From NCBI RefSeq assembly GCF_025398175.1, contig NZ_CP099735.1, positions 186,001 through 250,000 of the forward strand: 64,000 nucleotides of DNA, in the 5' to 3' direction. The notes below the pieces were generated by a model that was given only the letters and a program-made list of their open reading frames with translations, was not told the DNA's origin and searched no databases. Source of the stretch: Photobacterium sp. TY1-4. Lineage in GTDB: Bacteria > Pseudomonadota > Gammaproteobacteria > Enterobacterales > Vibrionaceae. The translations under genes and the position numbers were made by a program. Positions 56,781-64,000 of this stretch are shown here, piece by piece (position 1 is the stretch's first letter; every line of letters begins with the position of its first letter).

Positions 56781-58022
56781 ATGTCATCAGCGACTTCTTC
56801 GGTTGAATCTTCAGCCCGCACCAGTTCACAAACCGCAACCTGGCAAACGAAAGCCATACTCAGCGTAGCTTTTTTGATGGCGACCACTTCGGTCGGCCCG
56901 GGCTTTTTGACGCAAACCGCCGTGTTTACGAACATGTATCAGATTGATATGGCATTTCCAGTGTTTGCTTCGATCTTTATCACCTTTGGGATTGTCATGA
57001 ACCTGTGGCGGATAGTGGGGGTTTCTGGTCTGCGCATTCAGGATATTGCAAACCGTGTCGCGCCCGGACTGGGCTATCCGATCGGCATTTTGCTGGCCTT
57101 GGGGGCGGTTGCGTTCAACTTTGGTAACGTCAGTGGTTCCGCACTGGGCCTGCAAGTGCTGACCGGTGTAGACACCGGCTGGGGCGCTTTGTTTACCGGG
57201 GTGATCGGCAGCTTGTTGTTCGTGATCCATAACGCTTCGAAGCGTATGGATCAGATGGCAAGTTATCTGGGCCTGTTCATGATTGTCTTGATCGCCTACG
57301 TCGCGATGACCAGCTTACCGCCCCTGATGCCGACGGTTATCGCGGCGGTTGCCCCGTCCGATTTCGGCAATCTGTTGCTACCGACCTTGACCATTGTGGG
57401 TGGTGCGGTGGGCGGATACTACACCGGTGCGCAGCGACTGGTCGATATCGGTCTGAAAGGTGAGGGCAATCTCGGGGATATCAAGCGTACCGCGTGGGCA
57501 GGAATTTCGATTGCCGTGATCATCCGGGTACTGCTGTTCATGGCGATTCTGGGTGTGTTGGTGACCGGGGTAACGCTGGATGCGAAAAACCCGGCTGCGG
57601 ATGCCTTTCGCCACGGAGCCGGTGAGCTGGGATACTACATTTTTGGCCTGGTGTTATTTGTCGCTTCGATTACTTCTGTCGTCGGAAATTCCTACATGGC
57701 GGTGTCTTTGGTAAAAACGTTGTTTCCGGCGATTGCCCGCAACGAAAAAGCCTGGTGCGTCGGCTTTATTCTGGTGACCAGTCTGGGGACTGTCTTGATG
57801 AATATGCCGATCCTGCTCCTGATGCTTGCAGGGCTGGTGAACAGCATTATTCTGCCGATTGTGCTGGGAACGGTGCTGGTGGCGACAAAACGCAAAGACA
57901 TTGTCGGTGACTACCGTCACCCGGTGGCACTGACCTTGCTGGGCGGTGCGATTGTGCTGGTGATGGGCGCGGCAAGTATCACCAATATCAGCAATTTCGT
58001 CGGAAAGTTCTTCGGCGCTTAA
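56781..58022 (+). CDS. NRAMP-related divalent metal transporter-like protein
   Basis: A 413-residue membrane protein with about eleven helices. It starts at ATG 56781, where AGGA lies 8 bases upstream; the in-frame upstream start 56685 adds 32 residues without support. The first helix has SVGPGFLTQTAVF, which occupies the place of the GPGF...DPGN motif of classical NRAMP; the DPGN metal-binding residues are not kept. NRAMP-like family membership is from overall pattern, and substrate may differ from Mn/Fe. Terminator at 58086. Confidence 0.7.
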   Translation: MSSATSSVESSARTSSQTATWQTKAILSVAFLMATTSVGPGFLTQTAVFTNMYQIDMAFPVFASIFITFGIVMNLWRIVGVSGLRIQDIANRVAPGLGYPIGILLALGAVAFNFGNVSGSALGLQVLTGVDTGWGALFTGVIGSLLFVIHNASKRMDQMASYLGLFMIVLIAYVAMTSLPPLMPTVIAAVAPSDFGNLLLPTLTIVGGAVGGYYTGAQRLVDIGLKGEGNLGDIKRTAWAGISIAVIIRVLLFMAILGVLVTGVTLDAKNPAADAFRHGAGELGYYIFGLVLFVASITSVVGNSYMAVSLVKTLFPAIARNEKAWCVGFILVTSLGTVLMNMPILLLMLAGLVNSIILPIVLGTVLVATKRKDIVGDYRHPVALTLLGGAIVLVMGAASITNISNFVGKFFGA

Positions 58023-58085
58023 TACCACCGCTGCCTGGCACACTCGCCAAACGGCATTGTGAAATTCAGAAAGCACAAATAAATC

Positions 58086-58113
58086 AGGAACACGGCCTAA
58101 CCGTGTTCCTTTG
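58086..58113 (+). terminator. Terminator after NRAMP-related gene
   Basis: aggaacacgg (58086-58095), cctaa loop, ccgtgttcct (58101-58110), followed by a short T-rich tail. Confidence 0.8.
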
Positions 58114-58147
58114 TTATTTCTGCGCAACAGTTTCAGCCATGACAGGC

Positions 58148-58945
58148 TCAGTTGGCCGGACGCTGACAGTTGGGGCGCGGGGCGCTGTTGCTGGCTAATC
58201 GGCCGATTTCCGCTTTGAGATCACTAATGCGTGAAGCATGGGAGGGGTGGGTCGAGAGGATTTCCGGTGGTTGTCCCCGGCCTGAGGCGGCCGCCATATT
58301 CTGCCACAGCGTGATACTCTCATTGGGGTTAAAGCCGGCTTCCGCCATCAGGTGTAAACCAATGATGTCCGATTCGGACTCCTGAGCCCGGCCGTAGGGC
58401 ATTAACACCCCGTACTGAACTCCCAGGCCCAGCCCGGCCATCGCGAGATCATGATATTGGGTACCACTGATCGCCAGGCTAGAAATCTGCAAACCGACAT
58501 TCGCCAGCTGGCTTCGGGAGAGACGCTCATTGCTGTGCTGTGCCAGCACGTGGCCAATCTCATGGCCGATCACGGTTGCCAGCTGATCCTGCGTAGTTGC
58601 CACATTGAGTAAGCCGGTATAGACCCCGATTTTACCGCCCGGCAGGGCAAACGCATTCACCTGCTCGCTCTCAAACACCACCACTTCCCACTGACCGGGT
58701 TGGCTGCCGCCCAGCCTGGACGTGATCGCCTGGGTCACACACTGAACGTAACGGTTGGTGGCCGGATCCTGATTAATATTTTCCTGTTGTTTGATCTCCT
58801 CGAAGGAGCGGGCGCCCAGTTGAGACATGTCCTGGTTGGAAAAAAGCAACACCTGCTGCCGGCCTGTGGGTGAGCTGGCACAGCTTAAGAGAACGGCAGC
58901 GGCGGTACAGATAACAGCGGTGCGTATTGCGATCAGTAAATGCAT
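58148..58945 (-). CDS. M48-family metalloprotease lipoprotein
   Basis: A 265-residue zinc protease. The start at ATG 58945 is chosen because AAGGAG lies 8 bases upstream. The signal ends in a lipobox (VLLSC, Cys22). The zinc motif is HEIGH at 128-132 (GHEIGHVLAQHSN), with the third ligand likely in AQESESDIIG. It resembles the YcaL/LoiP-type periplasmic proteases that act in outer membrane quality control. Monocistronic on the minus strand. Confidence 0.88.
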   Translation of the reverse strand: MHLLIAIRTAVICTAAAVLLSCASSPTGRQQVLLFSNQDMSQLGARSFEEIKQQENINQDPATNRYVQCVTQAITSRLGGSQPGQWEVVVFESEQVNAFALPGGKIGVYTGLLNVATTQDQLATVIGHEIGHVLAQHSNERLSRSQLANVGLQISSLAISGTQYHDLAMAGLGLGVQYGVLMPYGRAQESESDIIGLHLMAEAGFNPNESITLWQNMAAASGRGQPPEILSTHPSHASRISDLKAEIGRLASNSAPRPNCQRPAN

Positions 58946-59085
58946 GGTTCCGGCTCCTTCCATTCAATTATAGAAATAGTGAACGCATTGCTCACCTCTC
59001 CGGGTCGTGATCGGTAGTGGTTCGCCGGGCTGAGTGGTAACCTGTTGCGGTTTCAACACATTCTTCAATGATTGTAGGTATCAAT

Positions 59086-59535
59086 ATGTCGATATGGAAA
59101 AAGCAGTTTTCGCTGGAAAGCCTGAATCAGACGTCCATCAATACGCTGGTGGAGCATCTGGCGATTGAATATTGCGCGTTTGATGAAGAGAGCCTGAGCG
59201 CGGTCATGCCGGTCGATGCCCGGACCCATCAACCGTTTGGGATGTTACATGGCGGAGCCTCGGTGGTGCTAGCGGAAACATTGGGCTCTCTGGCGGCCAA
59301 TATGTGTGTGGCTGAGGGGAAATACTGCGTCGGGCTGGATATCAATGCAAACCATATTCGGGCGGTTCGCAGCGGGATTGTCAAAGGCACGGCAAGGCCG
59401 GTTCATCTGGGCGCCACGACACAGGTGTGGCAAATCGAGATTGTCGATGAGCGGGACCGACTGGTGTGTACCAGCAGGCTGACGATGGCGGTACTCAATC
59501 ATAAGAAGAAACCGCAGGAGGCTGAGGCACGATGA
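59086..59535 (+). CDS. Hotdog-fold thioesterase (MenI/EntH-like)
   Basis: A 149-residue acyl-CoA thioesterase of the PaaI/EntH type. The hotdog motif is QPFGMLHGGASVVLAETLG near 50-68, followed by GLDINANHIRAVRSG. Start ATG 59086 is used; the upstream ATG 59068 would add 6 residues. It hydrolyses an acyl-CoA, possibly a menaquinone or siderophore intermediate; substrate not known. It overlaps the next gene by 4 bp. Confidence 0.85.
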   Translation: MSIWKKQFSLESLNQTSINTLVEHLAIEYCAFDEESLSAVMPVDARTHQPFGMLHGGASVVLAETLGSLAANMCVAEGKYCVGLDINANHIRAVRSGIVKGTARPVHLGATTQVWQIEIVDERDRLVCTSRLTMAVLNHKKKPQEAEAR

Positions 59536-59768
59536 ATGTGACTTTTTCTCAGGGGCGAATCATTGCCAATCAGCGGGAATTGGTGATTCGTCTGGAAGGC
59601 GCGGCCCGGATCACATTACAGGCAATGGTCGATGATATTCGGCTGATTGGCGGTGCGAATGTGGTCACGGCATCGGGAAGTGGTGTGAACTGGTCTGTTT
59701 GTCTGGATGATGAAACGCAATTGGCTGAGTTGGCAGAAGCAACTGGCATTGCTGTGGAATCTCGTTAA
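59532..59768 (+). CDS. DUF3389-like small protein
   Basis: A 78-residue protein with a beta-rich pattern (MNVTFSQGRIIANQRELVIR, LQAMVDDIRLIGGANVVTAS) that I associate with DUF3389 of Vibrio. It starts inside the thioesterase end (ATGA overlap), so the two are translated together. Function unknown. Confidence 0.75.
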   Translation: MNVTFSQGRIIANQRELVIRLEGAARITLQAMVDDIRLIGGANVVTASGSGVNWSVCLDDETQLAELAEATGIAVESR

Positions 59769-59968
59769 ATTTTCAAGCCAATACAATTTTTTGCGAGAAG
59801 TGGCTCAGAAATTACAATTTTGTCTCAAATCTGCCCCAAACGTCTGGTAGCCCTGAATGAAATATAGGAGTCTCATTGTAACGAATAATTATAAGCATAT
59901 GCGTTATTAGAATATATGTGTAGAAGGGATGCTGGCCCGGAGCCACAGGGCATCGCATGGGAGTGATT

Positions 59969-60862
59969 ATGTTGAACCCACAGCTGAAGCAGGTTGCACA
60001 GCACACTTATCAAAGCCTGTTTGGTTGTCAACCCGAGCTATGTAGTTTTCAGGAGTCATTTTATGGTTGGGTGGTGTTCCTGGCGTCTCCGAAAGGCAAG
60101 GTGGTTGTAAAGTTTTCGAAAGAGGTCGGGCGGCTGGCCAAAGAGGTGAGTGCTTTATCGCGTTTATCGACAGTGATGGACTGCCAGATCCCCCGGGTCT
60201 TATTTTTTGGTCGGGAGGCCGGACACGATTACCTGATGCTGGAATGGCTCGACGGTGTGCCGGCGCATACATTGCCGGATGATCCCAAGCTGATCGAAGC
60301 CTTTCGTGAACATTATACTGACTTGCTGCTGTCGTTGCATGAGCATCGGGAAGCGTTGGGTTTTGAGCTGGCTGAAGATCAATACGAATCCTGTCTGATC
60401 CGGGCGTTTGAGGCCTGGATGCAGCCAGTGTACCGCTATGTTCTCAGTGATGGCTCTCCTTACTCAGCCCGATTGAAAGATCAGTTCACTCAGCTCTGGG
60501 GGCGGCGGGCAGAGATCCTGGCTCCCATCAATACGCATTCTTCGTTCACGCATAATGATTGTCATGTCGGGAATGTGTTATTTCAACCCCAAACCGGCCG
60601 TGTGGCTGTCCTGCTCGATCCGTTGGATGCCGGCTTTAAGCACCGGGAATTTGATGTGTTCCTGCTCGACGATGTCCGCCCGGATCTGAAGCTGATCGAA
60701 CGGTATCATCAGAAAATGCCGCCTGCGGCAGGTTTCACGTGCCGACGCTGGTTTCTCAGTTTATGGCAAGATGCCAAGCATAGCCGGAATATTGGTTGGT
60801 ATGATGAGCGTTGGTTGCTGACCAAAATGGCGCAATTCGAGCGGGCTTACGCCGGCGCTTAA
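59969..60862 (+). CDS. APH-like phosphotransferase
   Basis: A 297-residue kinase-fold protein of the aminoglycoside phosphotransferase/fructosamine kinase class. GGGAG lies 6 bases before ATG 59969; ATG 59957 is an alternative. The Brenner-type catalytic loop is HNDCHVGNVLFQ near 195-206 and the following LLDPLDAGFKHREFD gives the DxD-type metal site. LEWLDGVPAH marks the hinge region. The substrate could be a sugar, amine or metabolite; drug resistance is not implied. Confidence 0.78.
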   Translation: MLNPQLKQVAQHTYQSLFGCQPELCSFQESFYGWVVFLASPKGKVVVKFSKEVGRLAKEVSALSRLSTVMDCQIPRVLFFGREAGHDYLMLEWLDGVPAHTLPDDPKLIEAFREHYTDLLLSLHEHREALGFELAEDQYESCLIRAFEAWMQPVYRYVLSDGSPYSARLKDQFTQLWGRRAEILAPINTHSSFTHNDCHVGNVLFQPQTGRVAVLLDPLDAGFKHREFDVFLLDDVRPDLKLIERYHQKMPPAAGFTCRRWFLSLWQDAKHSRNIGWYDERWLLTKMAQFERAYAGA

Positions 60863-60925
60863 ACTTGCGAGTCAAGGATCTCTCTGCATATTATTGTGTT
60901 AAGAGGATGCTTTGGGGTGGAGAGT

Positions 60926-61591
60926 ATGAGGATATTAACGGCCTGTGTTTTGACCATGATGATAGTCGGCTGTGCCCGGCAGGCTGCTGAAAAACAGGTT
61001 TCTGCACCAGAAGTGACGGAAAAACCGCCGTCAGAAACAGTGCCTGTGGCGCCGGTTGTGATCCCGCCTGCGCGACCGACGTCTGTCCCCCCGACAACAC
61101 CGGTGATGAAACCTTCCCCTGAACCTGTGACCCCGACGCCTAAGCCTGCGGCAAAGCCGGCCCCGAAACCGGCTGTTGTGCCGGTTGTAACCAAAACACC
61201 GGACGGCAAGTTGATTTTAGGAGCAGAAGAGTGGCTCTGGCTCGATTCCAGTAAACAATATGAACGTGTGAAAGTGGACTCCGGTGTGAAATTATCCACA
61301 CTGGGGGTTGCAGATTTGCAATCCTTTGAACGGGATGGGAATGATTGGGTTAAGTTTAATCACAGCGGTAAATCAGCTGAGCTACCGGTGGAACGTTGGA
61401 TTAAGCGCAAAAACGGCGACCAAAAGCGACAGGCGGTGGTGAAAGTCCGGGCCAAGCTCGGGGAGCTGAATGAACTGACCGAATTTGCCCTGACTGCAGG
61501 CCAGGGGATCGTGCTTGGTGTGAATTTTATTCGCGATGTCGCGACGGTGGATACCTCGAGAAAGTTTGTACAACCGAAATCCAAAAGATAG
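60926..61591 (+). CDS. RimB/pepsin-like lipoprotein
   Basis: A 221-residue lipoprotein: signal peptide ending in the lipobox MIVGCARQ (Cys16), a Pro-rich linker (about 25-95), then a domain (about 100-221) resembling the COG4067/RimB family: LGAEEWLWLDSSKQYERVKV followed by D-S-G and WVKFNHSG. The usual D-T-G-A is D-S-G-V here, so activity may be altered. ATG 60926 follows GGAGAGT; the upstream in-frame ATG 60896 would add 10 residues. It is probably a periplasmic or outer membrane lipoprotein of unknown substrate. Confidence 0.7.
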   Translation: MRILTACVLTMMIVGCARQAAEKQVSAPEVTEKPPSETVPVAPVVIPPARPTSVPPTTPVMKPSPEPVTPTPKPAAKPAPKPAVVPVVTKTPDGKLILGAEEWLWLDSSKQYERVKVDSGVKLSTLGVADLQSFERDGNDWVKFNHSGKSAELPVERWIKRKNGDQKRQAVVKVRAKLGELNELTEFALTAGQGIVLGVNFIRDVATVDTSRKFVQPKSKR

Positions 61592-61643
61592 GTCGCTCAT
61601 GACAATGGTCATGATACAGGCAGGGTGAGTCACAGGATCAAAT

Positions 61644-61664
61644 GGCCGGGAACGCCACCCGGCC
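61644..61664. terminator. Hairpin between converging genes
   Basis: ggccggg (61644-61650), 7-base loop, cccggcc (61658-61664) lies between the converging lipoprotein and DUF2797 genes. It has no T-tract, so termination may be weak. Confidence 0.45.
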
Positions 61665-61683
61665 TCATCAATGTACGGGGTCG

Positions 61684-62499
61684 CTAAGGCGTTTCGACCT
61701 CAACCTCGTAGCTGGTGAATTTACGGATATTAATCACACCGGTATCAAAGATCAGGTACTGGCCCTTGATCCCCTGTAGCTTGCCTTCAACGACCGGGTT
61801 CTTGTCAAAGTTATGCGAGCTGATTTTGGTCGGATATGCTAAAACCGGGTAGCGAATATCAACCAAGGATTCATCGAGCCGTTCAACAGCATCTTCACCA
61901 TACAGAGCCAGCAGTTCATTGAGCCGCGCTTCGATATGCGGCATCAGGCGAGTCGCTTCGGCCTGCAAATCGATATCACTGTTGTCGCCTTTGAGCATGG
62001 CGCGCCAGTTGGTTTTATCGGCCACCAGTTCGGCCAGCGCAACTTCGATCAGTCCGGATAAATGACGGGTTTTGACTTTCAGGATCGGCAGCGCCTGGGT
62101 CGCACCTTGATCAATCCAGCGGGTTGGGAGTTGGGTATGGCGGGTGATCCCGACTTTCAGTCCCGAGGTGTTCGATAGGTAGACATAGTGCGGGACCATG
62201 CAGTGGGTGTCGCCCCAGTCAGGCTCACGACAGGTGCCCTGGGCATAGTGGCAGGTTTCTGGTTTCATGATACACATATCGCAGCGTGCCAACTTCTTCA
62301 TGCACGGGTAACAGTGGCCCTGGGAATAACTTTTTTTGGTTTTCCGCCCACAGGCATCACAGTAGATATTCCCGGTATAGCTTAACTTGAGCACTTTCCC
62401 GATCAGTGGGTTCAGTGGCAGTCGCTCGTCGCCGACGGGAAGGGTGTACGCCACCTCATCGTCCAGCGTGGATTGCATTTTGCTCAACGTACCTAACAT
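61684..62499 (-). CDS. DUF2797 protein with zinc-ribbon
   Basis: A 271-residue protein. Near 40-95 it has a cluster of Cys pairs (CDACGRKTK, CYPCMKKLARCDMC, CHYAQGTC) typical of a zinc ribbon, followed by the DUF2797 domain (VPHYVYLSNTSGLKVGITRH, RWIDQGATQALPILKV). The domain resembles a GIY-YIG nuclease-like fold. AGAGGATGCA precedes the ATG. Role unknown; nucleic-acid or tRNA-related action is inference. Confidence 0.85.
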   Translation of the reverse strand: MLGTLSKMQSTLDDEVAYTLPVGDERLPLNPLIGKVLKLSYTGNIYCDACGRKTKKSYSQGHCYPCMKKLARCDMCIMKPETCHYAQGTCREPDWGDTHCMVPHYVYLSNTSGLKVGITRHTQLPTRWIDQGATQALPILKVKTRHLSGLIEVALAELVADKTNWRAMLKGDNSDIDLQAEATRLMPHIEARLNELLALYGEDAVERLDESLVDIRYPVLAYPTKISSHNFDKNPVVEGKLQGIKGQYLIFDTGVINIRKFTSYEVEVETP

Positions 62500-62816
62500 T
62501 GCATCCTCTTGAAATGATTTTCATCCGGGACCTGTTGTACGGTCCTCATTGTTATCGGTCGTTATACAATGCCATTTCGGTATTTGGTAGGGAAATAGCA
62601 TGCCTTTTTAGGGTAACCAATATTTGCCGACCTGGATACCGGCGGCCTGTTTGATCGCTCAATAAGAGTCACATCCGGTTTGAAAACAGCGGATTTGATA
62701 TGCACTCGAGTGAATTATTGTAAATGTTTGTAAGTTTAGAGACGTGTATGTTTACTGAAGGTTACGGCTTGGTATGATTCTCTTATCCATAAAAACAAAG
62801 AGATGGAAGAATAATG
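62500..62816. promoter_or_regulatory. Divergent promoter region, no gene seen
   Basis: A 317-bp gap between the DUF2797 gene (minus) and the cytochrome gene (plus). It is fairly AT-rich at 62690-62780, next to the cytochrome start. No clear operator or hairpin was found. Confidence 0.35.
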
Positions 62817-63263
62817 ATGAAGAAAGTAATACTAGGTGGTGTGTTACTCGCAGCAACCAGTGCTTCAGCGATGCCGTTTGAGAAGCCGGAAGATGCCATT
62901 CACTACCGTCAGTCGGCCTTCAGCATGATTGCAGCGAATTTCGGTAATATGGCTGACATGGTCAAAGGTCGTCAAGACTGGGACCAGGCAAAGTTCAGCC
63001 AGCGGGCGCTGTTTGTGTCGCAGCTGACGATGATGCCGGGCGAAGCCTTTGAAATGAAGGGCTCAGATAAAGGTGAGACCAAAGCACGTCCGGAAATCTG
63101 GTCGGATTGGGACGGTTTCTCTGCCAAACTGAACAAGTTCCAGTCAGATATGGCGAACCTGGCAAAAGTGTCTACCGAAGGTGATCAGCGTGCGACCATG
63201 AAAGCGTTTGGCGTTGCTGCGAAAAACTGCAAGTCTTGCCACAGCGATTATAAATACCGCTAA
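62817..63263 (+). CDS. Class II c-type cytochrome (c'/c-556 type)
   Basis: A 148-residue periplasmic cytochrome. Signal peptide of about 18 residues (to ASA), then a four-helix bundle with the haem motif CKSCH (Cys138, Cys141, His142) near the C-terminus. A Met near residue 37 (AFSMIA) could be the sixth ligand as in c-556. GGAAG upstream favours ATG 62817 over 62814. The convergent neighbour is a b561-type cytochrome, suggesting a linked electron-transfer function. Confidence 0.88.
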   Translation: MKKVILGGVLLAATSASAMPFEKPEDAIHYRQSAFSMIAANFGNMADMVKGRQDWDQAKFSQRALFVSQLTMMPGEAFEMKGSDKGETKARPEIWSDWDGFSAKLNKFQSDMANLAKVSTEGDQRATMKAFGVAAKNCKSCHSDYKYR

Positions 63264-63376
63264 GCTGGCAATGCCATACAGGCTGCTGTTGATAGCAAGC
63301 TGCTTTGATAACAGGTCGTTTGTTGATAGCAGACAGTTTGTAATTAACGTGTCGATGAAATGGCGCGGATAAATAA

Positions 63377-63405
63377 AGGGTAAAGCTCAGGCTTTACCCT
63401 CTTTT
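63377..63405. terminator. Bidirectional terminator
   Basis: agggtaaagc (63377-63386), tcag loop, gctttaccct (63391-63400), followed by cttttg; A-rich on the other side, so it works for both converging cytochrome genes. Short repeats (ttgatagca) lie just upstream at about 63290-63335. Confidence 0.8.
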
Positions 63406-63416
63406 GTATGTGCCGA

Positions 63417-64000
63417 TCAGAACAGGTAAGGGATGATGTCCTGAGCAAAGTTGACATAGAGTACAGCGCCAATTCCAGCGAAAATCACCCAACCTAGCAG
63501 GCCGTTGCGGAGTTTAGGTGCTGATGCTGCCGGCAGTGGTTTGGTTCCGACAATCATCGGCTTGATCAGGTTTTCCTTTTTGAATAAATACAGCATGATT
63601 GCCCCCAGATGTAATCCGATGGCAGCCAGAATCAGATTGAAGTTCAGGGCATGGAGCAGAGTGAACAAACTGCTGGTATCGGCCGACACATACCGGGCCA
63701 GTGGTCCTTCAGAGACAATATCGTCATTGGCGAACAATCCGCTGGTGAGCTGGAAACCCAGCAGCAGGAAGAACGTGATCACCATGTAGCCGCCAGCGGG
63801 ATTGTGGCCGACAACGGGTGTCGCGTCGCCGGTATTGCGGCGGATGGACCGTAAATAATCAATCACTTTACCGGGTGAATGGACAAAATGGTGAAAGCGC
63901 GCAGTATCGCTGCCAATCAGCCCCCACAGTAACCGGGTCAGCAAGAGGGCCAGGAGCAGGTAGGCAATGGCAAAATGCCAGTCCATCAAACCCTCGGTAC
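63417..64000 (-). CDS. Cytochrome b561-type protein, runs off right edge
   Basis: A membrane cytochrome of the bacterial b561 family. The visible part begins MDWHFAIAYLLLALLLTRLL and continues WGLIGSDTARF, which in complete proteins is an internal second-helix segment. The first helix and its haem ligand His should lie before it, so the gene continues beyond the window. The frame stays open to base 64000, so ATG 63986 is probably not the start. Further features are VGHNPAGGYMVITFFLLLG and LLHALNFNLILAAIGLHLGA, with His haem ligands. It probably exchanges electrons with the convergently encoded c-type cytochrome. Confidence 0.8.
   Translation of the reverse strand, partial: TEGLMDWHFAIAYLLLALLLTRLLWGLIGSDTARFHHFVHSPGKVIDYLRSIRRNTGDATPVVGHNPAGGYMVITFFLLLGFQLTSGLFANDDIVSEGPLARYVSADTSSLFTLLHALNFNLILAAIGLHLGAIMLYLFKKENLIKPMIVGTKPLPAASAPKLRNGLLGWVIFAGIGAVLYVNFAQDIIPYLF

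Overview
The window looks like ordinary chromosome of a gamma-proteobacterium of the family Vibrionaceae (Vibrio/Photobacterium/Grimontia type). The evidence is the divergent malT / malP-malQ arrangement with glgB attached, small families I associate with Vibrionaceae (DUF3103-like, DUF3389-like), a periplasmic LigE-type DNA ligase, several chemoreceptors and secreted lipase/sphingomyelinase genes. The species cannot be fixed from the sequence alone. No rRNA, tRNA, CRISPR array, prophage or complete insertion sequence was seen.

Layout. 1-1790 is AT-rich and poor in genes. It holds one partial gene running off the left edge, one 82-residue ORF with a very good ribosome binding site, and apparently decayed sequence; it looks like the edge of an acquired or rearranged segment. 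1789-10920 holds a DUF3103-like protein, D-serine dehydratase (dsdA), a secreted sphingomyelinase overlapping a lipase-foldase-like gene, a MacAB-type exporter operon on the minus strand, and a small Lys/Tyr-rich exported protein. 11268-16158 holds a thioredoxin-domain DUF255 protein overlapping a double nitroreductase (SagB-like) gene, then a GNAT protein. 16250-22594 holds two divergent LysR-controlled units (DMT permease; azoreductase) and modABC with a clear ModE box. 23210-26399 holds a CAP-domain lipoprotein, a hydrolase, an M14 peptidase and a small membrane protein.

26550-37362 is the maltodextrin/glycogen block. MalT (minus strand) faces malP-malQ-glgB (plus strand) across an intergenic region with a CRP-like site and several MalT boxes. 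MalP and MalQ would break down and rearrange maltodextrins, and GlgB would branch glycogen from the same pool. 37637-49264 holds two chemoreceptors, a lipase with its foldase, an ABC-class ATPase, a PepSY/response regulator/sensor kinase operon, a heptanucleotide tandem repeat and an exported DNA ligase. 49563-64000 holds a PTS-IIC-like membrane protein, a coiled-coil protein, a cupin, an FAD oxidoreductase, a response regulator with a CheC/CheX-like domain plus a PAS protein, an OmpA-family porin, an NRAMP-related transporter, an M48 lipoprotein protease, a thioesterase with a DUF3389-like partner, an APH-like kinase, a RimB/pepsin-like lipoprotein, a DUF2797 protein, a c-type cytochrome, and a b561-type cytochrome running off the right edge.

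The most unusual points are: the sphingomyelinase coupled to a lipase-foldase-like protein; the small Lys/Tyr-rich exported protein beside a MacAB-like exporter and close to a DUF255/SagB-like pair; the 15-bp minisatellite inside the exporter ATPase gene; and several readable operators (ModE, MalT, CRP, and inverted repeats at the LysR genes). None of these proves a new system. The foldase-sphingomyelinase pair is the best-supported candidate.
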